DNA of 64,000 bases from Pseudoduganella armeniaca (GTDB lineage Bacteria; Pseudomonadota; Gammaproteobacteria; Burkholderiales; Burkholderiaceae_D). Under the pieces are notes generated by a model. It worked only from the letters and a program-made list of their open reading frames with translations. It did not search any database and was not told the origin of the DNA. Shown here piece after piece: positions 28,863 to 38,372 of the stretch (within the stretch, counting starts at the first letter, position 1; every line of letters starts with the position of its first letter). The position numbers and the translations under genes were made by a program. The stretch is taken from the NCBI RefSeq assembly GCF_003028855.1, contig NZ_CP028324.1:4464001-4528000 (forward strand), given 5' to 3'.

Positions 28863-31277
28863 TCAATTCCTACCGGATTCGGATGATTTGGCATGCAAAA
28901 CGCCCTGCAAGGGCAGCGCCAGCTCTACGGCACCCGGTTCCGCGCCGGCCAGCACGCGCCCGCCGAAACGCTTCAGCAGTTGTTGTACGCCCACATTTTC
29001 CGCCAGCGCCTCGCCCGTCAGCCCGGCAGTGCCGCGGCCGCGGAAATAGTCGACCAGCTTGCGGAACAGGATCGTCCCCAGCCCCTGCCCCTTCAGGTCG
29101 GAGCGGATCGTGATGGCGAACTCGGCCTGGTTATTGTCAGGATCGGCGACGGCGCGCACCACGCCCAGCGTTTCCGGCTGGCCGTCCGCGCCCATGCGGG
29201 TGGCGATGAACGCCATCGCGCGGTCGTAGTCGATCTGCGTCAGCCGCGCCAGCTGGGCCGGCGGCAGCTCGCGCAGCGCCGTGAAGAACCGCATGCGCAC
29301 GTCATCCGGATCGAGCGCGGCAAAGAAACGCACGTGCGCCGGCGCGTCTTCCGGACGGATCGGCCGCAGCAGCAACGGCATGCCTTGCCAGGTAACGGTT
29401 TCCTCCAGTGCGTGCGGATACGGCCGGATCGCCAGCGCCGCCTCGGACCGCGCCGGACCCAGCTCGAGCACCGCGTGCAGCACCAGCAAGCCATCATCGT
29501 TGGGCTGCACCGGGTCCAGGCGCAGCGACGACACCTCATCCAGGTCCGCCACCAGCTGGCTTACCGCCACCAGGGCGGCCTCCACAGTGTTGGCCGCGCC
29601 ATCCAGCGCCCGGCCGGCGCGACTGCGCTGCACGATGTCGCGCGCCAGCACCGTGTTCAGCGGCGGCAGGCCGACGGCGCGGTCGCCGGCCGCCTGCCCG
29701 GCCGCGCCGCCCAGCCCGAACGAGATGGCGGGACCGAATACGGGATCGACGTCCATCGCGATGCGCAACAGCGCGCGCCCGGCGTCGCATGGCGCGCCGT
29801 CGGCCAGCACCAGGTCGTACGCGGCCAGCACGCTGCGCGCCTGGGCCGGGTCGAGGCGGTCCTGGCCGGCCGCGCGCGCGGCGCGCACCAGCTGCCGTGC
29901 CGCCTGGCGGCGCGCCTCGTCCTCCGGCCCGGCCAACGCGCCCTGGCCCGGCACTTCGATCAGCAAGGCCTGGTTGCGCTGGTACTGCACGATCTGGCCG
30001 AATGCGCGCACGGCCTTTTCCGGCGTGTCGTAGGTGGGCAGGTTGGCGTCCGCGAACACCTTGCGCGCCGCCTGCACGCCCGCGCCGCCCAGCCAGCACG
30101 ACAGCACGCTGCGCCCGCCGGCGCGGATCAGCGGCGCCAGTGCCTGTGCGACCTCGGTGCTGCCGGCCGCCGACGTCGGCGCGTGCACCAGCAGCAGCGC
30201 GTCCGCCTCGGGTTCGGCCAGCATGGCGGCCAACGCGGCGGCGTGGCGGGCGGTGTCGGCGCGCACGCCGATGTCGAGCGGATTGGCCGGCACCATCCCC
30301 TCCGGCACATGCGGGCGCAGGCGCCGCACGGTCTCCGGCGACAAGCTGGCCAGCTGGCCGCCGATCCAGTCCAGCGCGTCGCTGGCCAACAGGCCCAGGC
30401 TGGTGCCGTTGCAGATCACGCCGAGCCGCTGCCCGGCCAGCGGGCGTGCCCGCGCCACGGTTTCCACCGCGTCGAACAGGTCGGCCGACGAATGCACCCG
30501 CAGCATGCCGGCGCGGCGGATCGCCGCGTCGACCACGCGGTCGTCGCCGTCGCGGCCCGATTTCAATATGACGACCGGCTTGCCGCGCGCGGCGATGCGG
30601 GCCGCCGACAGGAACTTGCGCGCGTTGCCGATGCTTTCCAGGTGCAGCACGATGGCGCTGGTGTCGGCGTCGCCGGCCAGGAAGTCGAGCAGGTCGGCCA
30701 CGTCGATGTCGACGCTCTCGCCCAGCGACACCACGCGCGAGAAACCGATGCTCTGCTGGCGGGCCCAGTCCAGCACGGCCGTCATCAGCATGCCCGACTG
30801 CGAGACGAAGGCGATGCGTCCCGGCCGCGCGCCCACATGGGCCACGCTGGCGTTCAAGCCCGCCGCCGGCGCCACCAGGCCGATGCCGCCGGGGCCCAGG
30901 ATGCGCAGCTGGTGCGGCCGCGCCGCCTTCAGCATGGCCTGGCGCACGGCCGGCGGCAGCGGCGTCAGCACGATCACGGCGCGGGTGCCGCGCGCGCCCA
31001 GATCGCCGATCAGGCCAGGCACGGTATCCGGCGGCGTGCAGACGACGGCCAGGTCCGGGCCGCCGCCGGCCACCTTCGGCAGCGCCGCCACGCGCGGATA
31101 GCACGGGATGCCGAGCAGCTCGTCGTACTTCGGATTGACCGGCCACAGCGGCCCGGCGTAGCCGCTTTCGGCCATGTTGGCCAGCACCGTGGTGCCGATC
31201 CGGCCTGCCCGCAGCGACGCGCCGACGATGGCGATGCTGCGGGGCTCGAACATCCGGTTCAGTTGACGCACGCTCAT
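28863..31277 (-). CDS. ADP-forming acyl-CoA-synthetase-like / GNAT protein acetyltransferase fusion (Pat type)
   Basis: An 804-residue fusion. The N-terminal CoA-binding and ligase-like domains start FEPRSIAIVGASLRAGRIGTTV, with FVSQSGMLMTAVLDWA and GVICNGTSLGLLA further on. The GNAT domain occupies the last 160 residues and has its acetyl-CoA loop in SDLKGQGLGTILFRKL. This is the layout of YfiQ/PatZ lysine acetyltransferases, which silence acetyl-CoA synthetase. The ATP-grasp region between the two parts is shorter and lacks a clear nucleotide loop, so acyl-CoA synthesis is unlikely. Probably a regulatory protein acetyltransferase. Confidence 0.82.
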   Translation of the reverse strand: MSVRQLNRMFEPRSIAIVGASLRAGRIGTTVLANMAESGYAGPLWPVNPKYDELLGIPCYPRVAALPKVAGGGPDLAVVCTPPDTVPGLIGDLGARGTRAVIVLTPLPPAVRQAMLKAARPHQLRILGPGGIGLVAPAAGLNASVAHVGARPGRIAFVSQSGMLMTAVLDWARQQSIGFSRVVSLGESVDIDVADLLDFLAGDADTSAIVLHLESIGNARKFLSAARIAARGKPVVILKSGRDGDDRVVDAAIRRAGMLRVHSSADLFDAVETVARARPLAGQRLGVICNGTSLGLLASDALDWIGGQLASLSPETVRRLRPHVPEGMVPANPLDIGVRADTARHAAALAAMLAEPEADALLLVHAPTSAAGSTEVAQALAPLIRAGGRSVLSCWLGGAGVQAARKVFADANLPTYDTPEKAVRAFGQIVQYQRNQALLIEVPGQGALAGPEDEARRQAARQLVRAARAAGQDRLDPAQARSVLAAYDLVLADGAPCDAGRALLRIAMDVDPVFGPAISFGLGGAAGQAAGDRAVGLPPLNTVLARDIVQRSRAGRALDGAANTVEAALVAVSQLVADLDEVSSLRLDPVQPNDDGLLVLHAVLELGPARSEAALAIRPYPHALEETVTWQGMPLLLRPIRPEDAPAHVRFFAALDPDDVRMRFFTALRELPPAQLARLTQIDYDRAMAFIATRMGADGQPETLGVVRAVADPDNNQAEFAITIRSDLKGQGLGTILFRKLVDYFRGRGTAGLTGEALAENVGVQQLLKRFGGRVLAGAEPGAVELALPLQGVLHAKSSESGRN

Positions 31278-31303
31278 CGCGCTTCCTTTTCAGTGTCGTG
31301 GCG

Positions 31304-32304
31304 CTACCAGCGCGCGAAATGGTCTTCCGTCACGCCGGCCAGCCGCTCGATCGGCCGCTTGGGCTGCTCCGGCGTACCGCGCACCCAGCCGCTGAAGGTG
31401 CCCAGCGGCTGCACGTAGCGGCTGGCGGCGATCTTCAGGTCGCGGTGCTCGCGCCGCGCCGCGTCGGGCGTGAAGACCAGGTCCAGGCAGTCGTCTTCGG
31501 TGAAGATGTGCCAGGGTGCCAGCACGTCCTTGCGGTCGACGATGAAACGAGCCGGCCCAGCGGATACAGCGCGCCATCGAGCCAGAGCGCGTTCTCGCAG
31601 GCGCCGAAATAGCCGGCCTGCAGGTTGAAGCCGACGTCCAGCGCGTGTGCGGAGGCCCAGCGCCAGCTGGTCTCGCGCGCCAGCAGGCCGTTCGACAGGT
31701 CGAAGCTGGCCACGCCGCCGTCCAGGCGGTACTCGTCGCGCCAGGTGCGCACCTCGCCGGACAAGGGCAGGCCGCCGGATTTCTGCGTGGCATGCACGCT
31801 GCCGCCCTGCACTAGCCCCGTGGCCAGCAGGGCCGGACCGGGGGCGGGACCGAAGCGGGCGTCGATCTCCAGCCAGGGACAGCGCACCGTCAGCGCGTCC
31901 GGGTCGATCTCGATGCGGGTGGCGCGGCGCTCGAAGCGGCTGGTGCCGGCCGGACCGTCGGCCACGGCGACCGAGAGCCGCCCGGGCAGGCCGTCCTCCG
32001 AGAAATTGGCCATCATGTCGCCGTCGCCGCGGTCGAAGGCATAGCCGAAGCAGGTGCTCATCCAGCCCAGGTCGACGATGGCGACGGCGCAGAAGATCTG
32101 TTCCGTGGCCAGCGCCACGTAGTGCCAGCGCTTGTTGTGCAGCCGGCGCCACAGGCCGCCGCGCGCGTGCGGGCGCGCCAGGCGCTCCCAATCGCAGCCC
32201 TGCAGCACGCCGGCGAAGCGGCCCAGCACCGGCTGGCCGTCCGCGCCGACCACGCGCGCGGGCGCCGGCGGCAGCGCCGCCGGCAAGTCGGCGATGCCGT
32301 TCAT
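31304..32304 (-). pseudogene. DUF2804 family protein, frameshifted by one missing base
   Basis: Begins MNGIADLPAALPPAPARVV at an ATG that overlaps the ycaQ-like stop (ATGA). The first frame runs through NKRWHYVALATEQIFCAVA and LDGALYPLGR. Homology then continues in another frame with ARFIVDRKDVLAPWHIFTEDDCLDLVFTPDAARREH to DHFARW. Adding one C at 31552-31553 reads PLGRARFIVDR and restores about 333 residues. DUF2804 proteins have no established function. A sequencing error is likely. Confidence 0.8.
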
Positions 32305-33542
32305 GCGGCCTCCGCGACGGGCGGCTCGGCCAGCGCGCCTTGCAGCAGCGCGCCGAACGACGGCGGCTCCGTACGGCCGACCAGCACGCGCGGGCAGGCA
32401 TGCCACTGCGCGCAGCGGCGCAGCGCGCCAGCGATGTCGCGCACGAAGCGCTCGCTGAGGCGCGTGCCCGGCTCCAGCGCCAGCGCCTTCAGTTCGAACA
32501 GCCCGTCGCGCCGGTGCGCCTTGGCATCCACCCGGCCCACCAGCGCGCCACGGCGCAGCAGCGGCAAGGTGAAATAGCCATGGCGGCGCTTGTCCGCCGG
32601 GGTGTAGCATTCCAGCCGGTAGTCGAAGCCGAACAGCTCGAGCGCGCGGCGGCGGTCCCACACGACGGGATCGAACGGCGACAGGATCGTCGTCAGGGTC
32701 GGCGCCAGCGTGCCGGCGGCGGCGGCCCGTGCCGCCTCCAGGTGCTCGGGATGCAGGTAGACGGGGTCGCGCCAGCCGTCCACGCCGGCACGCAGCAGCG
32801 CGCCCTCCTGCACCAGCGCGTCCAGGTCCTGGTGCGGCGGCCTGGTACGGTAGTAATCCGGCACCCAGGCGGCGCGCGCCAGGCCGAGCGCCCGTACCGT
32901 GTTCAGCGCCAGCTCGCGCCGCACCTGCGCCGGCGGCGGCAGCGTGGCATCGTCCCAGCCCGGCAGCACGCGTTCGGCCAGGTCGTACACGCGCTGGAAG
33001 TTGTGGCGCCGGGCGATCATCAGCTGCCCGGCGGTGTAGAGCACTTCCAGCGCGCGCTTTTCCGGCTTCCATTGCCACCAGCCGCCGGCCTTGCCGTCGA
33101 TGCGTTCGAAGTCCGCCGCCCGCACCGGACCATGCGCGCGCACGTGCGCCAGCACCTGCTCCACCTCGCGCCGATGCTCGCGCAGCCAATTGACCGAGTA
33201 CTTCCAGCCCATCGCGGCCGGGTCGAGCATGCGGTGGCGCAGCAGCCGATAGTCCTCGATCGGCACGAAGCACGCTTCGTGGGCCCAGTACTCGAACAGC
33301 GCGCCCTCGGCCAGCAGCTCGTCGAGCCAGGCCGGCGGGTAGTCGCCCAGCCGGCTCCACAGCACCAAGTAGGGGCTGCGCGCGACGACGTGGATCGTGT
33401 CGATCTGCAGCACCGCCATGCCGCGGATGGCGGCCAGCACGTCGGCCTTGGCGGCGCGCCGGCGGCGTGGCTGCAGCAGGGCCTGGGCATGCAGGTGCAG
33501 CGCGCGCGCCGCGCTGGGACTGAACAGCAGGTTGTCGGACAA
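32301..33542 (-). CDS. Winged-helix DNA glycosylase, YcaQ/AlkX family
   Basis: A 413-residue protein of the HTH_42 family whose E. coli member YcaQ unhooks DNA interstrand crosslinks. It begins MSDNLLFSPSAARAL and has the Q-x-D catalytic pattern in VLQIDTIHVVARSPYLVLWSRLGDY, then EYWAHEACFVP. The start codon is TTG at 33542, supported by a GAGGAG ribosome-binding site. The IS1595 element has inserted 42 bases upstream, so its promoter may be altered. Confidence 0.8.
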   Translation of the reverse strand: MSDNLLFSPSAARALHLHAQALLQPRRRRAAKADVLAAIRGMAVLQIDTIHVVARSPYLVLWSRLGDYPPAWLDELLAEGALFEYWAHEACFVPIEDYRLLRHRMLDPAAMGWKYSVNWLREHRREVEQVLAHVRAHGPVRAADFERIDGKAGGWWQWKPEKRALEVLYTAGQLMIARRHNFQRVYDLAERVLPGWDDATLPPPAQVRRELALNTVRALGLARAAWVPDYYRTRPPHQDLDALVQEGALLRAGVDGWRDPVYLHPEHLEAARAAAAGTLAPTLTTILSPFDPVVWDRRRALELFGFDYRLECYTPADKRRHGYFTLPLLRRGALVGRVDAKAHRRDGLFELKALALEPGTRLSERFVRDIAGALRRCAQWHACPRVLVGRTEPPSFGALLQGALAEPPVAEAA

Positions 33543-33584
33543 GGGCGTCTCCTCGGTGGTGGCGTGGCTATTCTAATAAAGTTT

Positions 33585-34710
33585 GGCGCTGTTCGCGTTA
33601 GCTGGTGGTTGCCTCTTGTCACGGAACTTCTTCAGCGCTTCGAGGTCATTGGCAGCCCGGGCTGTACTTGTCCGGCGCCACCCCGATGCGCAGCCAGTCC
33701 GATGGGGTTGCTGGTGAGCCGGCATCCAGTACCCGGTACCAACCGGTGTAATTGGCCAGGTAGCGGCTGGCAACGCCGTGGAAACGGTTCAGCCAGCCCT
33801 TGAAGCGGCTGTGCCAGCCATTCACGTTCTGGACATGGATGGCGCCGCGCGCCCTGATGCCAGCGCGCATGTTGACGACCTCGTGCCTGAGGCCTGCTGC
33901 CTGCGCGAACGCCTGGTAGGCCTTTGCCGCGTCGCTGATCAACAAAATCTCTGGCGCCAATACCGGCAGCAGATGCGCTTTCAGTTGCGCGGCGCTGACC
34001 GGCCCGCGCCCGGTAACGAAGTCATGCGTGACACGGTCGCGGTCTCGGGCAACGAGAATGCAATCGAATTCCTTGTTCAAGCCGCGTCGGCGGGCCTTGC
34101 CGCCGCGCCGTCGGGCCCGCCGGGTCAGGTGGCGCGAGCCCTTCTGCGATTCGAGCAGATAGGTCTCGTCCGCCTCGACGATATGGGACAACTTTGGACG
34201 ACGCTCCCGCCGCACCCCGGCAATGAAACGGTGGCGCCATCGAAAACTGGTCGATGGCGCGACCGCCACGCGCTCGGCCGCTGCGCGCACCGTGGTCGAT
34301 TCCAGCAGGCAGGTCAGGTAGGCGAGCCACTTGTCGCGTAACCGGAGCCGGGCCAGCGGCGTGCCCGTCAGGGCGTTGAAGGTGCGCCCGCACGCGGTGC
34401 AGCGATAGCGTTGCAGGCCGTTGGCCGCGCCGTTGCGGTGGCAACGAGGACATGCGCAACGGGGACAAGGTGGTCGGCCGGCGGCGGCCTCGATCACGGA
34501 ACAGCATTCGTCGCCTTGCATGGCTGTTGCCAGCAGGCCCTGTAAGGCGGCCACCTCGTCAAACGTCAACTGGCGCTGGCGCAGCGCTTGCAAGATCGTC
34601 TGGAACTCCGTCGCACCCATCGCCGGCCTCCTGATCCACATGAGGTATCGCAACAGCAGATCAGACAGCGCGGCGTGGCGCAAGTTCCACTACTTAACGC
34701 GAACAGCGCC
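33585..34710. mobile_element. IS1595-family insertion sequence (ISXO2-like)
   Basis: A 1126-bp element bounded by perfect 16-bp inverted ends GGCGCTGTTCGCGTTA, with weaker pairing further in. The flanks TAAAGTTT (33577-33584) and TGAAGTTT (34711-34718) form an 8-bp target duplication with one mismatch, the size expected for this family. One intact transposase fills it. It sits between a ycaQ-like gene and a diguanylate cyclase and interrupts neither. Confidence 0.92.
33646..34620 (-). CDS. IS1595-family transposase
   Basis: A 324-residue transposase. A zinc-ribbon region has CPRC, CPRCHRNG and YRCTACGRTF, then a helix-turn-helix (VRAAAERVAVAPSTSFRWRHRF). The catalytic core has the first Asp in IVEADETYLLES, the second in LLISDAAKAYQAF and the ISXO2-type motif NVNGWHSRFKGWLNRFHGVASRYLANY. 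It looks intact, so the element may still be mobile. I start at MGATEFQTIL (34620), since the longer reading runs toward the terminal repeat. Confidence 0.93.
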   Translation of the reverse strand: MGATEFQTILQALRQRQLTFDEVAALQGLLATAMQGDECCSVIEAAAGRPPCPRCACPRCHRNGAANGLQRYRCTACGRTFNALTGTPLARLRLRDKWLAYLTCLLESTTVRAAAERVAVAPSTSFRWRHRFIAGVRRERRPKLSHIVEADETYLLESQKGSRHLTRRARRRGGKARRRGLNKEFDCILVARDRDRVTHDFVTGRGPVSAAQLKAHLLPVLAPEILLISDAAKAYQAFAQAAGLRHEVVNMRAGIRARGAIHVQNVNGWHSRFKGWLNRFHGVASRYLANYTGWYRVLDAGSPATPSDWLRIGVAPDKYSPGCQ

Positions 34711-34831
34711 TGAAGTTTCGCACCACCGCCCCGGCGATCTGTGGGGCGGCGGTGACACGACCCGCTGACGCGCTGAAAAGAATGCCGATTACGTGCAGAA
34801 TATCGGCAGGACACTCAACCAGAAAGCGGAC

Positions 34832-37054
34832 ATGATCGGTCTGGTGTTGCGCAAATTGTATCGGGCCATCCTGCTGCCATCGTTCGCGCTCGTATTGCTG
34901 GGCACGATGTGGGCCGCGGTGCTGTACCAGGTGCGGCAGGAACGGGTGGCGGCCTGGCAGGAGGGACTGCTGCACGCCCACGGGCAGGCCCGCACGCTGG
35001 CGGACAACGCCAGCTACCTGCTGCGCCAGGCCGACCATGCGACCCAGCTGTTCAAGCTCAAGTTCGAGGAGGCCGAAGGCACCCTCGGGCTGGCCGAATT
35101 CGGCCGCCCCGGCGGCCTGCTGGCTTCCCTGATCCCGCCCCGGCTGGAGTTGCCCGTCGCGCTGTACCGGGCCGACGGCAGCCTGGCCGACAGCCTGCAC
35201 GGCCGCTTCGCCGCCCAGGTGGCCGGCGAGGCATTCTTCCGCGCGCTGGCGGCGGCGGACGGCGACAGCGCGCGTTTCGACACGCCCGCCGTCGCCCCCG
35301 GCGCCGCACCCTGGCGCCTGCGCGTCGCGCGCCGCCTGGTCGATGGCCAGGGGCGTTTCGCCGGCGCCATCGTGCTGTTGGTGGACCCGGCCTGGTTCAT
35401 CGACGACTACGATCGCGTGCAGACGGCACCCGGCGGCCTGGTGCTGCTGCAGAGCGCCACCACCGGGCTGGCCACGGGCCGCGTCGACGAGCACCTGTTC
35501 CATTCGGCCACGCTGCGCTTCGGCGCCGGCGCATCGCCCGAGGAAGCCGTGCTGCGCACGCCGCTCGACGGGGTGGCGCGCCTGTACGCCCGCCGCGCAC
35601 TGCCCCGCTACGGCGTGGTCGCCATCGTCGGCCACACGCTGGACAGCGCACTGGCGCGGGCGCAGCGGCGCGGCGCGCTGTACCTGGGTGCCGTCGCCGC
35701 CGCGTCGCTGCTGGTGCTGGGGTTCACCGCCCTGCTGACGCAGCAGAGCCGCCGGCTGCGGCGCAGCACCGAGGCCGCCGAGGACGCCCAGCGCCAGCTG
35801 CGCGCCGCCGTCGACGCCAGCCTGGACGCGCTGTTCCTGCTCAAGGCGCACGAAGGTGCCGCCGGCATCGAGGACTTCGTGCTGGCCGACGTCAACGAGC
35901 GCGGCGCCGCCATGCTGGGCCACCCGCGTGCCGAGCTGCTGGGCCAGCCCATGGGCGAGCTGGTGCCCGCTTGGCGCACCGAGGGTTTCATCGACAAGTA
36001 CCGCACCGTGCTCGCCACCGGCCAGCCGCTGGAAGAGGAATTCCCGACCCGCACGGGCGAGCCGCGCTGGCTGCAGCACCAGATCGTCGCCATCGACGGC
36101 GGCGTGGCCGTCACGCTGCGCGACATCACGCCGGTGCGCCAGTCCATCGTCGCCCTGCGCGAGAGCGAAGCGCGCCTGCGCACCATCGCCGACAACATGC
36201 CGGCGATGATCGCCTATGTCGACCGCGACGAGGTGTATCGCTTCCACAACCGCAGCTACCAGCAGGAGTTCGCGCGCCGCGGCGTGCAGGCCATCGGCCG
36301 GCCGGCGCGCGCCGTGCTGGGCGAGCGCCGCTACGCCGAGCTGCTGCCCCATATCCGCCGCGCCGAGGCCGGCGAGAAGGTACGCTTCGAGGAGGACGAA
36401 GGCGAGCGCAGCTTCGAGGTCATGTACATTCCGCAGACGGACGACGGCGCCCGCGTGATCGGCTTCCACGTCGTGCGCAACGACGTCACGGCGCAGAAGA
36501 CGGAGCAGCGCCGCCTGCTCAAGCTGGCGCAGGTGGACCCGCTGACGGGCCTGGCCAACCGCGCCGGCTTCCAGCACAAGCTGCAGGAAGCCATGCAGCA
36601 GTGCCGCGCGCAGGCCACGCTGATGGCCGTGATGTACCTGGACGTGGACCGCTTCAAGCCGGTCAACGACACCCACGGGCACGCGGTCGGGGACGCGCTG
36701 CTGAAGGCGTTCGCCGGGCGCCTGACGCACGCGCTGCGCGCCGGCGACACGGTCGCACGCCTGGGCGGCGACGAGTTCACGGTCGTCATGGAAGGCCTGC
36801 GCCAGCCGGACGACGCGCTGGGCGCGGCCGCCAAGATCGTGCGCGCGATGCGCTTGCCCTTCGACCTGGACGGTCTCACCGTGCGCATCTCCACCAGCGT
36901 GGGCCTGGCCTTCTACCGCGACGCCGACCTGACGCCGGCCCGACTGCTGCAGCGCGCCGACGAACTGCTGTACCAGGCCAAGGAGGCCGGCCGCGACACG
37001 TTCCGGGCCGATCCCGCCTTTGCCGCACTGCCCGCCACGTCGGACGTGGCGTGA
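34832..37054 (+). CDS. Membrane diguanylate cyclase (sensor-PAS-PAS-GGDEF)
   Basis: A 740-residue signalling protein. A first membrane segment (AILLPSFALVLLGTMWAAVL) is followed by a periplasmic sensor of about 230 residues and a second segment (LYLGAVAAASLLVLGFTALL). Then come two PAS-like domains and a GGDEF domain with RLGGDEFTVVMEG and DPLTGLANRAGFQ. It should make c-di-GMP in response to an outside signal of unknown kind. No EAL domain is present. A GTG at 34793 is an alternative start. I prefer the ATG at 34832, which has AGAAAG before it. It stands just beyond the IS element. Confidence 0.88.
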   Translation: MIGLVLRKLYRAILLPSFALVLLGTMWAAVLYQVRQERVAAWQEGLLHAHGQARTLADNASYLLRQADHATQLFKLKFEEAEGTLGLAEFGRPGGLLASLIPPRLELPVALYRADGSLADSLHGRFAAQVAGEAFFRALAAADGDSARFDTPAVAPGAAPWRLRVARRLVDGQGRFAGAIVLLVDPAWFIDDYDRVQTAPGGLVLLQSATTGLATGRVDEHLFHSATLRFGAGASPEEAVLRTPLDGVARLYARRALPRYGVVAIVGHTLDSALARAQRRGALYLGAVAAASLLVLGFTALLTQQSRRLRRSTEAAEDAQRQLRAAVDASLDALFLLKAHEGAAGIEDFVLADVNERGAAMLGHPRAELLGQPMGELVPAWRTEGFIDKYRTVLATGQPLEEEFPTRTGEPRWLQHQIVAIDGGVAVTLRDITPVRQSIVALRESEARLRTIADNMPAMIAYVDRDEVYRFHNRSYQQEFARRGVQAIGRPARAVLGERRYAELLPHIRRAEAGEKVRFEEDEGERSFEVMYIPQTDDGARVIGFHVVRNDVTAQKTEQRRLLKLAQVDPLTGLANRAGFQHKLQEAMQQCRAQATLMAVMYLDVDRFKPVNDTHGHAVGDALLKAFAGRLTHALRAGDTVARLGGDEFTVVMEGLRQPDDALGAAAKIVRAMRLPFDLDGLTVRISTSVGLAFYRDADLTPARLLQRADELLYQAKEAGRDTFRADPAFAALPATSDVA

Positions 37055-37133
37055 AGCCAGCGCGCACGGGCGGCGCCGATACGCTACTATTGCGCTTCCC
37101 GACCATTACCCGCATCGCTTCGCCGTACACCCC

Positions 37134-38372
37134 ATGCGCCTGCTGCACACCTCGGACTGGCACCTCGGCCAGTCGCTCCACAATTTCGATCGTCAGTACG
37201 AGCACCAGTGCTTCCTGGACTGGCTGGTCGAGACGATCGTGGCCGAACAGGCCGATGCGCTGCTGATCGCGGGCGACGTGTTCGACAACGCCAACCCATC
37301 CGCCGCCTCGCAGCGCCAGCTGTATCGCTTCCTGCAGCAGGCGCGCGCGCGGGTGCCCGGCCTGGACATCGTCGTCACGGCCGGCAACCACGACTCGCCT
37401 GGCCGCATCGAGGCGCCGGGGCCGCTGCTGGAGGCGCACGGCACGCAAGTGATCGGCCACGTGCAGCGCGATGCGGACGGCAATGTCGATGTGGCGCGCC
37501 TGGTGGTGCCGCTGACGAACCGCGCCGGCGCCGTCGCGGCCTGGTGCCTGGCGGTGCCGTTCCTGCGTCCGGCCGACGTGCCGCGCGCCGGGCAGGAAGG
37601 CGCCGAGGCGACGGACGGTTACCTGGCCGGCATCGCCGCACTGTACGCGCAGGCGCAGGCCCACGCGCTGGCGCTGCGCCAGCCGGGCCAGGCCATCGTC
37701 GCCATGGGTCACTGCCACATGGTGGACGGCCAGATGTCGGCCGACTCGGAGCGCCGCATCGTCATCGGCGGCACCGAGATGCTGCCGGCCGGGATGTTCG
37801 GGCCGGACGTGGCGTATGCTGCGCTGGGCCACCTGCACCTGGCGCAGCAGATCGGCCGCCATGGCCACATCCGCTACAGCGGCAGCCCGATTCCGCTGTC
37901 GTTCTCGGAAGTGCATTACCAGCACCAGGTGCTGCGCATCGACCTCGATGGCGGCACCTTGCAGGAAGTGGTGCCGATCCCGGTGCCGCGCGCGGTACAC
38001 CTGCTGCGGGTGCCGTCGCGCCCCGCCCCGCTGGCCCAGGTGCTGGACGAACTGGAGGCGCTCGACTTCCCGGCAGCGCCCACGTATGCGCAGCCCTTCG
38101 TCGAGGTGCGCGTGCTGCTGGATGCGCCCGAACCCGGCCTGCGCTCGCGCATCGAGGCGGCGCTCGAGGGCAAGCATGTGCGCCTGGCCAAGATCGACAC
38201 GGCCAGCGCCGCGCGCGGCCCCTCGCTGGTGGATGCCGCGGTCTCGCTCGACCAGCTGGCCCAGCTGCAGCCGGACGAGGTGTTCGCCCGCCTGTACCGC
38301 CAGAAGTACGGCAACGAGGCCCCGCCCGACCAGGTGGCGGCCTTCGCCGAACTGCTGCTGGCGGGAGCGTAA
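37134..38372 (+). CDS. sbcD: Nuclease SbcD (Mre11-type subunit)
   Basis: The 412-residue Mn-dependent nuclease subunit of SbcCD, which cleaves hairpins and protein-blocked DNA ends. Phosphoesterase motifs are in order: TSDWHLGQ, IAGDVFDNA, VTAGNHDSPG, MGHCHMVDG and LGHLHLAQQ. The stop codon is immediately followed by the sbcC ATG, so the two are made together. The ATG at 37134 fits the conserved N-terminus MRLLHTSDWH. Confidence 0.95.
   Translation: MRLLHTSDWHLGQSLHNFDRQYEHQCFLDWLVETIVAEQADALLIAGDVFDNANPSAASQRQLYRFLQQARARVPGLDIVVTAGNHDSPGRIEAPGPLLEAHGTQVIGHVQRDADGNVDVARLVVPLTNRAGAVAAWCLAVPFLRPADVPRAGQEGAEATDGYLAGIAALYAQAQAHALALRQPGQAIVAMGHCHMVDGQMSADSERRIVIGGTEMLPAGMFGPDVAYAALGHLHLAQQIGRHGHIRYSGSPIPLSFSEVHYQHQVLRIDLDGGTLQEVVPIPVPRAVHLLRVPSRPAPLAQVLDELEALDFPAAPTYAQPFVEVRVLLDAPEPGLRSRIEAALEGKHVRLAKIDTASAARGPSLVDAAVSLDQLAQLQPDEVFARLYRQKYGNEAPPDQVAAFAELLLAGA

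Noticed and set aside
34793..34831. GTG start for the diguanylate cyclase
   Set aside because: Possible, but without a visible ribosome-binding site; the ATG at 34832 is slightly better supported. Not excluded.
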